20,747 bases of DNA from Faecalibacterium sp. CAG:1138 (GCA_000434675.1 HF988630.1:19576-40322); one strand, 5' to 3'; shown: positions 1 to 6,536, counted from the stretch's first letter. Notes: generated by a model not told the origin, from the sequence alone. Numbers and translations: made by a program.

Positions 1-1
1 C

Positions 2-130
2 GGCTTAAGAGCGGTTTCCGACAGCTTCGTGAAAATGAAGTTTAACAACTCCACTGCCCCGGGCATCATCGTTCCGACCGCCGAAGAAGAATACCTTTAT
101 CTTATTCTTCCTATTCGTATTCAAGGCTAA
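2..130 (+). CDS. dnaN: DNA polymerase III beta sliding clamp, C-terminal end (partial)
   Basis: Only the last 42 codons are present; the gene begins left of the window. The reading frame starting at base 2 runs to a TAA at 128-130. The terminal residues include the segments APGIIVPT and YLYLILPIR, which match the last strand of the beta clamp, where family members end in a similar ILPVR-type tail. The clamp encircles DNA and tethers the replicative polymerase. By usual Bacillota order dnaA should lie just upstream, outside the window. The gene is convergent with parB, with a shared terminator between them. The call rests on a short C-terminal match plus the parB/parA context, so it is probable rather than certain. 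Confidence 0.8.
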   Translation, partial: GLRAVSDSFVKMKFNNSTAPGIIVPTAEEEYLYLILPIRIQG

Positions 131-180
131 AAACGGACTTTATCCGCTAAAATGCGACGATAAACTTAATATAACGACAA

Positions 181-207
181 AAAAAGACGGCGATTGCCGT
201 CTTTTTT
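181..207. terminator. Bidirectional intrinsic terminator between dnaN and parB
   Basis: A GACGGC/GCCGTC stem (186-191 with 196-201) with a GATT loop is flanked by an A-run on the left and a T-run on the right. It can therefore stop transcription from both the rightward dnaN and the leftward parB operon. Confidence 0.9.
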
Positions 208-221
208 ATTGTTTAATTTCG

Positions 222-1130
222 TTATTTCGCGCCGAGGTTTGCTTTAAGAAAGTCGATCATTTCGTAAATTCTTTGCAGATCGTCAGGGGTGAAGTAGTCA
301 ATCATGATTCTGCCCTTTTCGTCGGAGCCTTTGATTTTTACTCTAGTGCCGAAAACGCGTTTCAGGTCGCTGACGAAAGCTTTAAGCTCGCGGGACTGAA
401 CTTCCTTTTCTCTCGGGCCTTTCTGAATGTTTTTGCGGTTGAAATAAAGCTTTACTTCCATTTCGACGTCGCGGACGGACTTCTTTTCGTCGCAAGCTTT
501 TTTGGCCATCTGAATTTGAATTTCAGGGTCGGTCACAGGTATAAGCGCCCTGGCGTGGCCGGCAGATAACCTTTTTGCGCGAACCATTTCGATAACTTCG
601 GGCTGAAGCTGCAATAGGCGAAGAGTGTTGGTGAGGTTCGGCCTGCTCATACCTATGCGCTTTGAAAGCTGTTCCTGCGAAAGTCCGAAATCGTCGAGAA
701 GCGATTTTAGGCCGTACGCCGCTTCGATAGGGTTGAGGTCCTCACGCTGAAGGTTTTCGATGAGGCTTATTTCCATAACCTGCTGCTTGGTGAGTTCTCT
801 CACTATTGCCGGCATGGACTGTAAGCCCGCAAGCCTTGCCGCGCGATACCTTCTTTCGCCGGCGATGATGACGTATCTTCCGTTTTGTTGTTTCAAGAGC
901 AAAATAGGTTGCAAAACGCCGAAATTTTTGATGCTTTCGGCAAGCTCCCTGAGTTGAAGATCGTCAAAGTTTTTTCTCGGCTGATTAGGGTTGGTGTCGA
1001 TAAGCGAAATGTCGATTTCGAAAGTCGAACTGTTTTTCTTTTGTTGTTCTTCTTTAAGGATATCTTCTTCCTTAAAATCCGACAAAATGGCGTCGAGCCC
1101 GCGTCCTAAACCTTTGTTGTTTGCAATCAT
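222..1130 (-). CDS. parB: Chromosome-partitioning protein ParB (Spo0J-type CTPase)
   Basis: 302 residues, close to the usual 280-300. An N-terminal segment with the GLGRGLDAIL signature precedes the ParB/Srx-like CTP-binding domain. That domain carries the NPNQPRK box near residues 47-53 and GERRYRA at 91-97. ENLQREDLNPIEAA follows at 125-138, then a helix-turn-helix around 147-171 that should read parS, and a C-terminal dimerisation domain from about 245. ParB is known to load at parS, spread as a CTP-driven clamp, recruit SMC and stimulate ParA. Its ATG overlaps the parA stop by 4 bases and has an AGGAGG site 7 bases upstream, so the two are translationally coupled. Four parS-like sequences lie about 4.6-5.3 kb away, between 5748 and 6401. 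In spore formers this protein also influences sporulation entry. Confidence 0.97.
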   Translation of the reverse strand: MIANNKGLGRGLDAILSDFKEEDILKEEQQKKNSSTFEIDISLIDTNPNQPRKNFDDLQLRELAESIKNFGVLQPILLLKQQNGRYVIIAGERRYRAARLAGLQSMPAIVRELTKQQVMEISLIENLQREDLNPIEAAYGLKSLLDDFGLSQEQLSKRIGMSRPNLTNTLRLLQLQPEVIEMVRAKRLSAGHARALIPVTDPEIQIQMAKKACDEKKSVRDVEMEVKLYFNRKNIQKGPREKEVQSRELKAFVSDLKRVFGTRVKIKGSDEKGRIMIDYFTPDDLQRIYEMIDFLKANLGAK

Positions 1131-1891
1131 TTGTATGCCTCCTGTTTTTCTGAAAATTCTTCGGCCAGACGTTTGTAGGCCTCGGAACCTTTGCAGTTTT
1201 TGAATATTATAGATGCCGGCATTCCGCGTCCTGCGGCTTCGGCAACGGTTACGTTTTTAGGGATTCTCGCTTTATATACGGCCGAACCGAAGGAATTTTG
1301 CAATGAATCCGATATGTATTTGTCAAGTCCCAGTCTGTTGTCGAACCGTGAAAACACCAGTCCGTCCAACAAAAGATCGGGATTTAGGTATTTTTTAACC
1401 AGTTTTACGGTTTTTAGCAGTTCCTTAAGCCCTTCCAGCGAATAATACTCGCAAAGGACCGGAACCAAAACCTTGTTTGCGGCAACGAGCGCGTTTACGG
1501 ACAACAACCCCAGCGACGGCGGACAATCGAAAAACGCATAGTCGAAATCGTTTGTCGCCTCAAGCGCTTTTTGAAGCAAAAATTCCTTTTCGTCAAAGTT
1601 TACCAGTTCCGTTTCGAGTCCCGCAAGCTTTCTTTCCGCAGGAAGAAGAAACAGATTTTCGGTTGCCGTTTCCTTTACCGTTTCCGAAAAACTTGCTTTG
1701 TTCGTCAAAAGATCGTAAACGGTTGCGCCCGTATTTGACTTTTCGCCAAGTCCCGAGGTAAGATTTGCCTGCGGATCCAAGTCCGCCAAAAGCACCTTTT
1801 TGCCTGTTATTGCAAGCTGCGCGCCAAGCTCCAAGGTAACGGTGGTTTTCCCCACTCCGCCTTTTTGATTCACTATCGCCGTCTTAAGCAT
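1127..1891 (-). CDS. parA: Chromosome-partitioning ATPase ParA (Soj)
   Basis: 254 residues, the normal size for a Soj-type chromosomal ParA. The deviant Walker A motif KGGVGKTT is at residues 10-17, the A' segment DLDPQAN at 37-43 and the Walker B region FDCPPS at 121-126. It is a nucleoid-binding ATPase that works with ParB in origin segregation and, in Bacillus, regulates DnaA. A GGAGGG site lies just before its ATG. It is third in the leftward operon behind rsmG (41-base gap) and overlaps parB by 4 bases. The MinD alternative is unlikely because no C-terminal amphipathic membrane helix is seen and parB follows directly. Confidence 0.96.
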   Translation of the reverse strand: MLKTAIVNQKGGVGKTTVTLELGAQLAITGKKVLLADLDPQANLTSGLGEKSNTGATVYDLLTNKASFSETVKETATENLFLLPAERKLAGLETELVNFDEKEFLLQKALEATNDFDYAFFDCPPSLGLLSVNALVAANKVLVPVLCEYYSLEGLKELLKTVKLVKKYLNPDLLLDGLVFSRFDNRLGLDKYISDSLQNSFGSAVYKARIPKNVTVAEAAGRGMPASIIFKNCKGSEAYKRLAEEFSEKQEAYK

Positions 1892-1932
1892 AAAGCCCTC
1901 CGTATGGTTTTTATAGGGTCTTCTTCAGTGTA

Positions 1933-2634
1933 TCAAAGCGGTTGCTTTTTCTCTTTTCCTTGTCCGCGGGGATACTTTTTCGGAGTCGCCGCGATTTTTT
2001 TTATAATGACCAGTCTTCTTTTTTCGCCTGAAATCGGAAGCCAGAAATCGTCGATTTTTTCTATCGTTCCGCCGAGGATTTTGATTGCGTTCTCGGCCGC
2101 TTTTATCTCTTCGTCGGAGTTTGCGCTTTTGTACGAAACGAACCTTCCGCCGATTTTCACAAGCGGTAAGCAGTACTCCGCAAGCGTCCTAAGCTCCGAA
2201 ACCGCCCTTGCGGTAACTACGTCGAAGCTTTCCCTAAGTTCGCCTTTTGCCGCGTCTTCCGCGCGAAGATGAATTGCTCTTATATCCTTTAGGCCTAATT
2301 CTTCGGTTACCGAGTTAAGGAAGGTAACGCGTTTTCCGAGCGCGTCGATCATAGTAACCGAGAGGTCGCCCCGAATAAGTTTAAGCGGCACGGCGGGAAA
2401 TCCCGCACCGCTTCCGACGTCAACCAGTTTCGCGTTTTCAGGCAGAAATTTTGCCGCCGCAATACTGTCCAGAAAATGCTTGACGCAAAACTCCGTTTCG
2501 TCCGTAATGGCAGTTAAATTGACTTTTTCGTTATATGAAACGACTGATTTGTAGTATAAGTCGAATTTTTCAGCGGTCGTTTCGTCAATATGAATGCCGA
2601 AATGCTCCGCGCCTTTTGTAACGAGATCTTTCAT
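1933..2634 (-). CDS. rsmG: 16S rRNA (guanine-527-N7)-methyltransferase RsmG (GidB)
   Basis: 233 residues from the chosen ATG at 2634. A TTG at 2652 would add six residues, but family members normally begin near this ATG and the extension overlaps the upstream gene. The SAM-binding loop DVGSGAGFP is at 72-80, followed by the ARAV segment at 142-145 and the SYK strand near 168-170, all typical of RsmG. The enzyme methylates G527 of 16S rRNA; in other bacteria its loss gives low-level streptomycin resistance. The ATG follows the stop of the upstream transporter gene by one base, implying translational coupling. In most Bacillota the gene just upstream is mnmG; here mnmG sits 12 kb away on the other strand. 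Confidence 0.95.
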   Translation of the reverse strand: MKDLVTKGAEHFGIHIDETTAEKFDLYYKSVVSYNEKVNLTAITDETEFCVKHFLDSIAAAKFLPENAKLVDVGSGAGFPAVPLKLIRGDLSVTMIDALGKRVTFLNSVTEELGLKDIRAIHLRAEDAAKGELRESFDVVTARAVSELRTLAEYCLPLVKIGGRFVSYKSANSDEEIKAAENAIKILGGTIEKIDDFWLPISGEKRRLVIIKKIAATPKKYPRGQGKEKKQPL

Positions 2635-2635
2635 A

Positions 2636-4060
2636 TCACATATCCACGTCAAACATTTCGATGCCGGATTTCGTTTCCACCGAAATGCGTTTTTGCTCTT
2701 CCTTTATAAGCGCGGCGGAGATAAGCGCAAACACCAAGAATATTGCCGCGTACGGCGTCAGAATTCTGAAATCGCCGAAGTGCTCCGCGCCGTAGCTGTC
2801 AAGATAAATCTGCGGCCGCCACACGAAATTTCCTATTTCAAAGCCTTTGCCGAACGTTTCGATCAAAAACCCTGCAAGAATCGGGGTTATGACCTGCGCA
2901 AGCGTCATTGCCGTGGCGAAAATACCAGTGCCCTGCCCCAAGCTTTTGTCGCTTGAATATTCCAGGAAGAAAGGATAGATGTTCACCATAACGTAGCCGT
3001 ATCCGAAACCTGCCGAGGTGAAGGCGAAACATATTATCGCAATTTCCAAAAAGTCCGGAAGCGCTTCGGAAACGACTGCCAGGCTGTCGACCGACGCAAC
3101 CGCCAAAGACGTCGCCATGATAATAAAGCCAGTCAGAATTGCTTTTCTTCTGCCGTGTATTGCGGCAAATTTGGTTGCAGGCACAAATCCGCCTGTGCCG
3201 CCTGCCATCAGGAATATGAGAGGCAGAACAGGTATGTCAAGTTTCAGCACCAGCGACGCGTAGTTGGTGAAATTCGACACCAACGCGTTGTAGGCCATAT
3301 AAAAGAAGAACACGCAAAGAAGAATGAGTACCTTCGTCCTGTTTTTGACCTTTGAAGCCGCTTTTTGGTCGGATTCGGCCGTGGCGGAAGGCTCGTTATC
3401 CTCCCCGAGGCTCGCTATGTAGCTTTCGTATTCGGCCTGATATTCTTCGACCAGTTTCGGCTCGTTGACCTTTTTGAAGAAAACGACTGCCGTGGCTATG
3501 CTGACCGCGATACCAAGCCCGAAAACGAGATAATACTGGCTCGAAGCAATGGTATCTTTGGTTACGCCGACGGTGGTTATGAGGATTGCCACGCCAGTGA
3601 AAACCGCGCTTACGATGTTTGAAATCGCGTTGGCTTTGCTTCTTAACGGTTCAAGCGTTACGTCGGGAACCAGCGACAGCGCCGGCGAACGATACCACGC
3701 CATCGCAAACAGCGTTATGACGATAAAAACGATATAAAGCCACAAAATTTTTCGGCTTGCCGCAATCGCAACGCCCGCCATGCCCGTCAGGGCCACTACC
3801 GTTCCTACGAAAATGAACGGCGTGCGCCTTCCGTATTTCGATTTACATTTGTCCGACAATTTTCCGCTGAGCGGCAAAATAAACAGGCCGATGATGTTGT
3901 CAATGGCGAGAATCAGGCCCGAAATCGTGGTGGAAAGCCCCAAAGTGCGAACGTTTATGACTTGCACCGACGTGTCCCAAATCTGCCAAAAAACCGAAAT
4001 CCAGCCGAATGCGAGCGAACAATAAACGATTTTTTTGGTGTCTAACTTCATAATTTCCAT
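2636..4060 (-). CDS. MFS transporter, SLC45/GPH-like sugar carrier
   Basis: Up to 474 residues with about 12 hydrophobic segments. The loop after the second membrane segment reads SDKCKSKYGRRTPFIF (residues 69-84), a major-facilitator signature whose form is closest to the SLC45/sucrose-proton symporter and GPH families. A charged central loop around 205-240 separates the two six-helix halves. Substrate cannot be read from sequence; a glycoside or sugar with a proton or cation is the family expectation. Two starts are possible: ATG 4060 without a clear ribosome site, and ATG 4051 with a weak GGA upstream. It heads the rsmG-parA-parB operon from a strong promoter at 4105-4134, so it occupies the position usually held by mnmG and probably controls transcription of the segregation genes. 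Confidence 0.88.
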   Translation of the reverse strand: MEIMKLDTKKIVYCSLAFGWISVFWQIWDTSVQVINVRTLGLSTTISGLILAIDNIIGLFILPLSGKLSDKCKSKYGRRTPFIFVGTVVALTGMAGVAIAASRKILWLYIVFIVITLFAMAWYRSPALSLVPDVTLEPLRSKANAISNIVSAVFTGVAILITTVGVTKDTIASSQYYLVFGLGIAVSIATAVVFFKKVNEPKLVEEYQAEYESYIASLGEDNEPSATAESDQKAASKVKNRTKVLILLCVFFFYMAYNALVSNFTNYASLVLKLDIPVLPLIFLMAGGTGGFVPATKFAAIHGRRKAILTGFIIMATSLAVASVDSLAVVSEALPDFLEIAIICFAFTSAGFGYGYVMVNIYPFFLEYSSDKSLGQGTGIFATAMTLAQVITPILAGFLIETFGKGFEIGNFVWRPQIYLDSYGAEHFGDFRILTPYAAIFLVFALISAALIKEEQKRISVETKSGIEMFDVDM

Positions 4061-4104
4061 TATAATATACGAACGAAGAAATTGCTTAATCTCTTTCGCT
4101 ATAA

Positions 4105-4134
4105 ATTATAGCATACAAAACGGGCAAAAAACAA
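4105..4134 (-). promoter_or_regulatory. Sigma-A promoter of the MFS-rsmG-parA-parB operon
   Basis: On the minus strand there is a perfect -10 TATAAT (4110-4105) with an extended TGC in front. A -35-like TTGTTT (4134-4129) sits 18 bases upstream. This gives a leader of roughly 35-45 bases. Confidence 0.75.
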
Positions 4135-4150
4135 TAGTTTTTTTCAAATG

Positions 4151-4182
4151 TTGTGGAAATTTTTGTTTTATTGTGTTATAAT
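4151..4182 (+). promoter_or_regulatory. Sigma-A promoter of mtnN-luxS
   Basis: An extended -10 TGTTATAAT ends at 4182. The -35 is weak: TGGAAA at 4154-4159 (17-base spacer) or TTGTGG at 4151-4156. It is divergent from the MFS promoter. The leader of about 45 bases contains CCTTTT (4197-4202), which is complementary to the AAAAGG ribosome site at 4221-4226. Confidence 0.65.
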
Positions 4183-4234
4183 CGTGGAGAAAAAGTCCTT
4201 TTCGGGCGAAAACCAATTTTAAAAGGATAGAACT

Positions 4235-4915
4235 ATGCAAAAAACAGCCATTATAGTTGCCATGGAAAAAGAGCTCGTTTCCGCTCTTTCGGGTTTTGGC
4301 GAAGCGGAAATAGTTTCCGAGTTCGTCGGGAAACCGGTTTACCGCATAAAAAAGCAATCGGGAGAGGTTTATATTCTAAATAGCGGCGTCGGCGAAATCG
4401 CTGCCGCGGCGGCTACCCAGCACGCAATCGACGTTTACGGCGCGGAGCTTATCGTAAATTTCGGGTTCGTCGGAAGCCTGAAGCCCGAGTTTAAGCAAGG
4501 CGACCTCGTCGTCGCAAAAGAGATTATTCACTACGAGTTTGACACCTCTGCTCTCGACGGCTTCGAAACGGGCAGATATGAGGAATTTCCGTTCAGAAAT
4601 CTGCCGACAGACGGCGAACTTACAAACGAAGCCGCACGCCTTTTCGGACTTAAAAAAGTTATCGTGGCTTCCGGCAACAAATTTATCTGCGATCAAAAAA
4701 CCAAATCGTTGCTCGTTTCTTCCTTTGGTGCCGACATCTGCGAAATGGAATCGGCGGGTATCGTCCTCACAGCGCTCAGAAACAACAAAAAAACCTTGAT
4801 TTTGAAGCTGGTTTCCGACAACGCCGACGAGGACAGCAACGTAGATTTTTTCGAGAGCGTCAAAAAAGGCACCGCCGAGTGCGCAAAAATAATTACGAAA
4901 ATTTTAGGAGATTAG
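4235..4915 (+). CDS. mtnN: 5'-methylthioadenosine/S-adenosylhomocysteine nucleosidase
   Basis: 226 residues, the normal length for MTAN/Pfs. The key residues are in place: Glu11 near the N-terminus, the SGVGEIAAA segment at 50-58, the purine-site MES at 171-173 (Met171, Glu172) and the catalytic Asp195 in SDNAD. The enzyme cleaves adenine from S-adenosylhomocysteine and methylthioadenosine, detoxifying SAH and producing S-ribosylhomocysteine. The next gene, luxS, uses that product, so the pair is a complete two-step SAH recycling route. The usual small-residue GxAG stretch reads GFVGSL (77-82), a modest variation. A good AAAAGGA ribosome site precedes the ATG. Confidence 0.93.
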   Translation: MQKTAIIVAMEKELVSALSGFGEAEIVSEFVGKPVYRIKKQSGEVYILNSGVGEIAAAAATQHAIDVYGAELIVNFGFVGSLKPEFKQGDLVVAKEIIHYEFDTSALDGFETGRYEEFPFRNLPTDGELTNEAARLFGLKKVIVASGNKFICDQKTKSLLVSSFGADICEMESAGIVLTALRNNKKTLILKLVSDNADEDSNVDFFESVKKGTAECAKIITKILGD

Positions 4916-4916
4916 C

Positions 4917-5351
4917 ATGGAACTTCAAAAAATTCATTCTTTCACCATCGATCACAGCGTTCACGGGCCGGAATTTTACTTGTCCGGTGAGAAAAACGGT
5001 ATCTTCACTTACGACTTGCGCTTCAAATGGCCGAATAAAGGCGACTATCTCGACGTGGCCGCAATGCACACCATCGAACACCTGTTTGCGACGGTTATCA
5101 GGAACAGCCCTATAAAGGAACAAGTGGTTTACTTCGGGCCGATGGGCTGCTGCACGGGGTTCTATCTGCTTCTTCAGGGCATAACCAAAGATCAGGCAAA
5201 AGAAGCAACGGTCAAAGCGTTTGAAGATTGCCTGAAAATCGACGAGGTTCCGGGAGCCGGCGAAAACGAATGCGGAAACTACAAGCTGCACAATCTGCCT
5301 CTCGCCAAAAAAGAAATTGAAGCATATCTTGAAGTGCTGAAATCTAAATAA
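4917..5351 (+). CDS. luxS: S-ribosylhomocysteine lyase LuxS
   Basis: 144 residues, slightly shorter than the usual 150-160. The metal-site motif HTIEH is at 51-55 (His51, His55, catalytic Glu54). The third metal ligand is Cys119 in NECGN. The catalytic cysteine is Cys78 within GPMGC, followed by a second cysteine at 79 where characterised enzymes often have Arg or Gln. LuxS splits S-ribosylhomocysteine into homocysteine and 4,5-dihydroxypentanedione, the precursor of autoinducer-2. Its ATG is one base past the mtnN stop, with TAGGAG as ribosome site, so the two are co-translated. Whether AI-2 acts as a signal here or is only a by-product cannot be judged; no receptor gene is in view. Confidence 0.95.
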   Translation: MELQKIHSFTIDHSVHGPEFYLSGEKNGIFTYDLRFKWPNKGDYLDVAAMHTIEHLFATVIRNSPIKEQVVYFGPMGCCTGFYLLLQGITKDQAKEATVKAFEDCLKIDEVPGAGENECGNYKLHNLPLAKKEIEAYLEVLKSK

Positions 5352-5359
5352 ATAAAAAC

Positions 5360-5384
5360 GAGCCGCGAAAGCGGTTCTTTTTTT
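5360..5384 (+). terminator. Intrinsic terminator after luxS
   Basis: A GAGCCGC/GCGGTTC stem (one G-T pair) with a GAAA tetraloop is followed by seven T residues. It lies nine bases past the luxS stop. Confidence 0.92.
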
Positions 5385-5386
5385 GT

Positions 5387-5426
5387 AAAAATAAGGGACA
5401 ATCTTTCTCGCCAAAAATAACGGACA
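5387..5426 (+). repeat. Two-copy direct repeat, AAAAATAASGGACA
   Basis: AAAAATAAGGGACA at 5387-5400 recurs as AAAAATAACGGACA at 5413-5426 (13 of 14 bases, 26-base period). No open reading frame accompanies it. Repeats of this look occur at the ends of some insertion sequences, but nothing else supports a mobile element here. Confidence 0.5.
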
Positions 5427-5445
5427 TTATAGAAAAATATATGTT

Positions 5446-5468
5446 TTACTTAATCAAAGATTAAGTAA
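5446..5468. repeat. Perfect inverted repeat, 10-bp arms
   Basis: TTACTTAATC (5446-5455) and GATTAAGTAA (5459-5468) are separated by AAA. No T-run follows, so it is not a terminator. It could be a protein-binding site. No gene starts within 100 bases on either side; 5469-5747 otherwise holds nothing I recognise. Confidence 0.6.
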
Positions 5469-5747
5469 TTATTATGACGTGCAAAAATCGAAAAAGTCTA
5501 AAAATGCAGAAATCTTTCAAAGTCGGCTCAAAAATCGCCGAAAATCAAGACAAAAAAATCAAAGGAAATCAGGCGTAAATTTTTTAATGTGCCAAACAAA
5601 AACCAAGAGGTATTAAACAAAAAACACGGTGCTGTAACGAGGGCGAAAAACCTTATTTATCTCGGGAAGCATGCGCAATATGTATTAGCAAATCAATGCT
5701 CCGCGCCTTCAGGGGGCCGTCTTTTCCCATACAAAAAAGCAACCCGA

Positions 5748-5763
5748 TATATCACGGGAAACA
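5748..5763 (+). promoter_or_regulatory. parS: parS-like site 1 (degenerate)
   Basis: TATATCACGGGAAACA matches the Bacillota parS consensus TGTTTCACGTGAAACA at 13 of 16 positions. The surrounding 20 bases, continuing into ATAGAA, repeat almost exactly at site 3 (6340), which argues for common descent. Confidence 0.55.
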
Positions 5764-5900
5764 TAGAAAAACCCAAACTCGATGTTCCGTTGCTCACGCT
5801 TGATAATCCTTAATACCTTATTTAACCAAAGCAAAGTCAGCAAAAAAATGATGCTATAAAAGCCGTATATAATGTGATTTTTCTTGGCAAAATCAAAAAA

Positions 5901-6041
5901 TTATTGCAAAAATTTAAGTAAAGAATTGCAATTTCGGCACTTAGATCCGCGCGAACACGCGCCGCAAAACGCCGCATTACAGCTTGCGCAGTACCTAACG
6001 TCTTCCGCATTTTTCACGTTTTGGCAGAAAAAACATTTCAT
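5901..6041 (-). CDS. Eight-cysteine zinc-finger-like microprotein (46 aa)
   Basis: A 46-codon gene on the minus strand begins at ATG 6041 and ends at TAA 5901. It has a textbook AAGGAG ribosome site five bases upstream, the strongest reason to think it is translated. The protein holds four CxxC knuckles at residues 3-6, 18-21, 26-29 and 35-38. The pattern is C-x2-C-x11-C-x2-C-x4-C-x2-C-x5-C-x2-C, which is enough to bind two zinc ions in a zinc-ribbon or cross-brace (RING/FYVE-like) arrangement. There is no membrane segment or signal peptide, so it should be cytosolic. I do not recognise a named family. It lies inside the putative origin, and DnaA-box-like sequences at 6070-6090 fall where its promoter should be. 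Nucleic-acid or protein binding is plausible but unproven. Confidence 0.72.
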   Translation of the reverse strand: MKCFFCQNVKNAEDVRYCASCNAAFCGACSRGSKCRNCNSLLKFLQ

Positions 6042-6069
6042 AAAGACTCCTTTTTTAAAAAAACAACGG

Positions 6070-6090
6070 TTATCAACACCATTATCCCCA
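6070..6090 (+). promoter_or_regulatory. Pair of DnaA-box-like sequences
   Basis: TTATCAACA at 6070-6078 and TTATCCCCA at 6082-6090 each have one mismatch to TTATCCACA and lie in tandem, 12 bases start to start. They are 29-50 bases upstream of the microprotein ATG. On the minus strand the second one contains GATAAT, a possible -10, so DnaA binding could affect that gene. Confidence 0.55.
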
Positions 6091-6256
6091 CAAAACAGCC
6101 TAAAATAAACGTAAAAAGACTAAAAAATAATCCAAAATTAATCTTTGGAAAAAACTGTAAAAAACCACAAAAAATATCCACAAAAAATTACCGCCGAATT
6201 TACATAGGGTAATGACGGGAAACGATATTAAACCCGCTCAAAATATAGCCTAAAAT

Positions 6257-6270
6257 GGCACTTAAGTGCC
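6257..6270. repeat. Perfect 14-bp palindrome in the origin region
   Basis: GGCACTTAAGTGCC is self-complementary over all 14 bases. No gene or T-run is attached. It may be a protein-binding site within the origin; function unknown. Confidence 0.5.
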
Positions 6271-6306
6271 CAAAAACGCCCAAAAATAATCCAAAATAGC
6301 CGTTTT

Positions 6307-6322
6307 CGTGTCACGTGAAACG
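6307..6322 (+). promoter_or_regulatory. parS: parS-like site 2
   Basis: CGTGTCACGTGAAACG matches the parS consensus at 13 of 16 positions and keeps the CACGTG core and the GTGAAAC half. A DnaA-box-like sequence begins three bases after it. Confidence 0.65.
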
Positions 6323-6324
6323 GT

Positions 6325-6333
6325 TGTGGACAA
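6325..6333 (-). promoter_or_regulatory. DnaA-box-like sequence inside a small palindrome
   Basis: TGTGGACAA is the complement of TTGTCCACA, one mismatch from the DnaA box. It sits within GGTTGTGGACAACC (6322-6335), whose six-base arms are self-complementary, between two parS-like sites. Confidence 0.5.
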
Positions 6334-6339
6334 CCATAA

Positions 6340-6355
6340 TATATCACGTGAAACA
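6340..6355 (+). promoter_or_regulatory. parS: parS-like site 3
   Basis: TATATCACGTGAAACA matches the parS consensus at 14 of 16 positions, with an intact CACGTGAAACA half. It is nearly identical to site 1 at 5748, including flanking bases. Confidence 0.72.
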
Positions 6356-6385
6356 TAGAATTTTGTGTTTAACCAAAACGGGGAC

Positions 6386-6401
6386 TGTTTCACATGAAAC
6401 G
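6386..6401 (+). promoter_or_regulatory. parS: parS-like site 4
   Basis: TGTTTCACATGAAACG matches the parS consensus at 14 of 16 positions and keeps both TTTCA and TGAAA arms. It lies 20 bases before the perfect DnaA box at 6422. Confidence 0.75.
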
Positions 6402-6421
6402 ACACATCACGGTAATGTTGT

Positions 6422-6430
6422 TGTGGATAA
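6422..6430 (-). promoter_or_regulatory. Perfect DnaA box
   Basis: TGTGGATAA is the exact complement of the consensus TTATCCACA. An AT-rich run (about 6440-6470), a candidate unwinding element, follows it. Confidence 0.7.
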
Positions 6431-6536
6431 CGCTAAAACCTTAGAAAATGGTGATTTTAATAAATGGTAGTGGGTGTGAGGGGTGAACGTTTATGGTTAT
6501 TGTTGAAGATTTGGGTGATATATTTTTATAAAAGGG

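Larger units (their letters stand above)
6061..6440. other. oriC: Putative replication origin (oriC) or origin part
   Basis: This AT-rich non-coding stretch holds five sequences within one mismatch of the DnaA box TTATCCACA. They are 6070-6078 (TTATCAACA), 6082-6090 (TTATCCCCA), 6174-6182 (ATATCCACA), 6325-6333 (TGTGGACAA, minus orientation) and 6422-6430 (TGTGGATAA, a perfect box in minus orientation). The left three and right two face each other. Three parS-like sites are interspersed. Direct repeats AGCCTAAAAT (6097, 6247) and AAAAATAATCCAAAAT (6123, 6282) and AT-rich tracts complete the picture. Genes on both flanks (rsmG-parA-parB left, rpmH to mnmG right) point away from it. Against it, dnaA-dnaN is over 6 kb to the left and dnaN points towards this region, so a second box cluster may lie beside dnaA. 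Confidence 0.68.

Noticed and set aside
4183..4234. SAM or SAH riboswitch before mtnN-luxS
   Set aside because: The leader is only about 45 bases and shows none of the conserved cores; only a simple ribosome-site pairing is visible.
5589..5813. 74-codon frame with a GTG start
   Set aside because: No ribosome site, no recognisable domain, and it runs through a parS-like site in the AT-rich origin region.
5884..6108. 74-codon plus-strand frame
   Set aside because: It is opposite the cysteine-rich microprotein, which has the ribosome site and the ordered CxxC pattern; this frame has neither.
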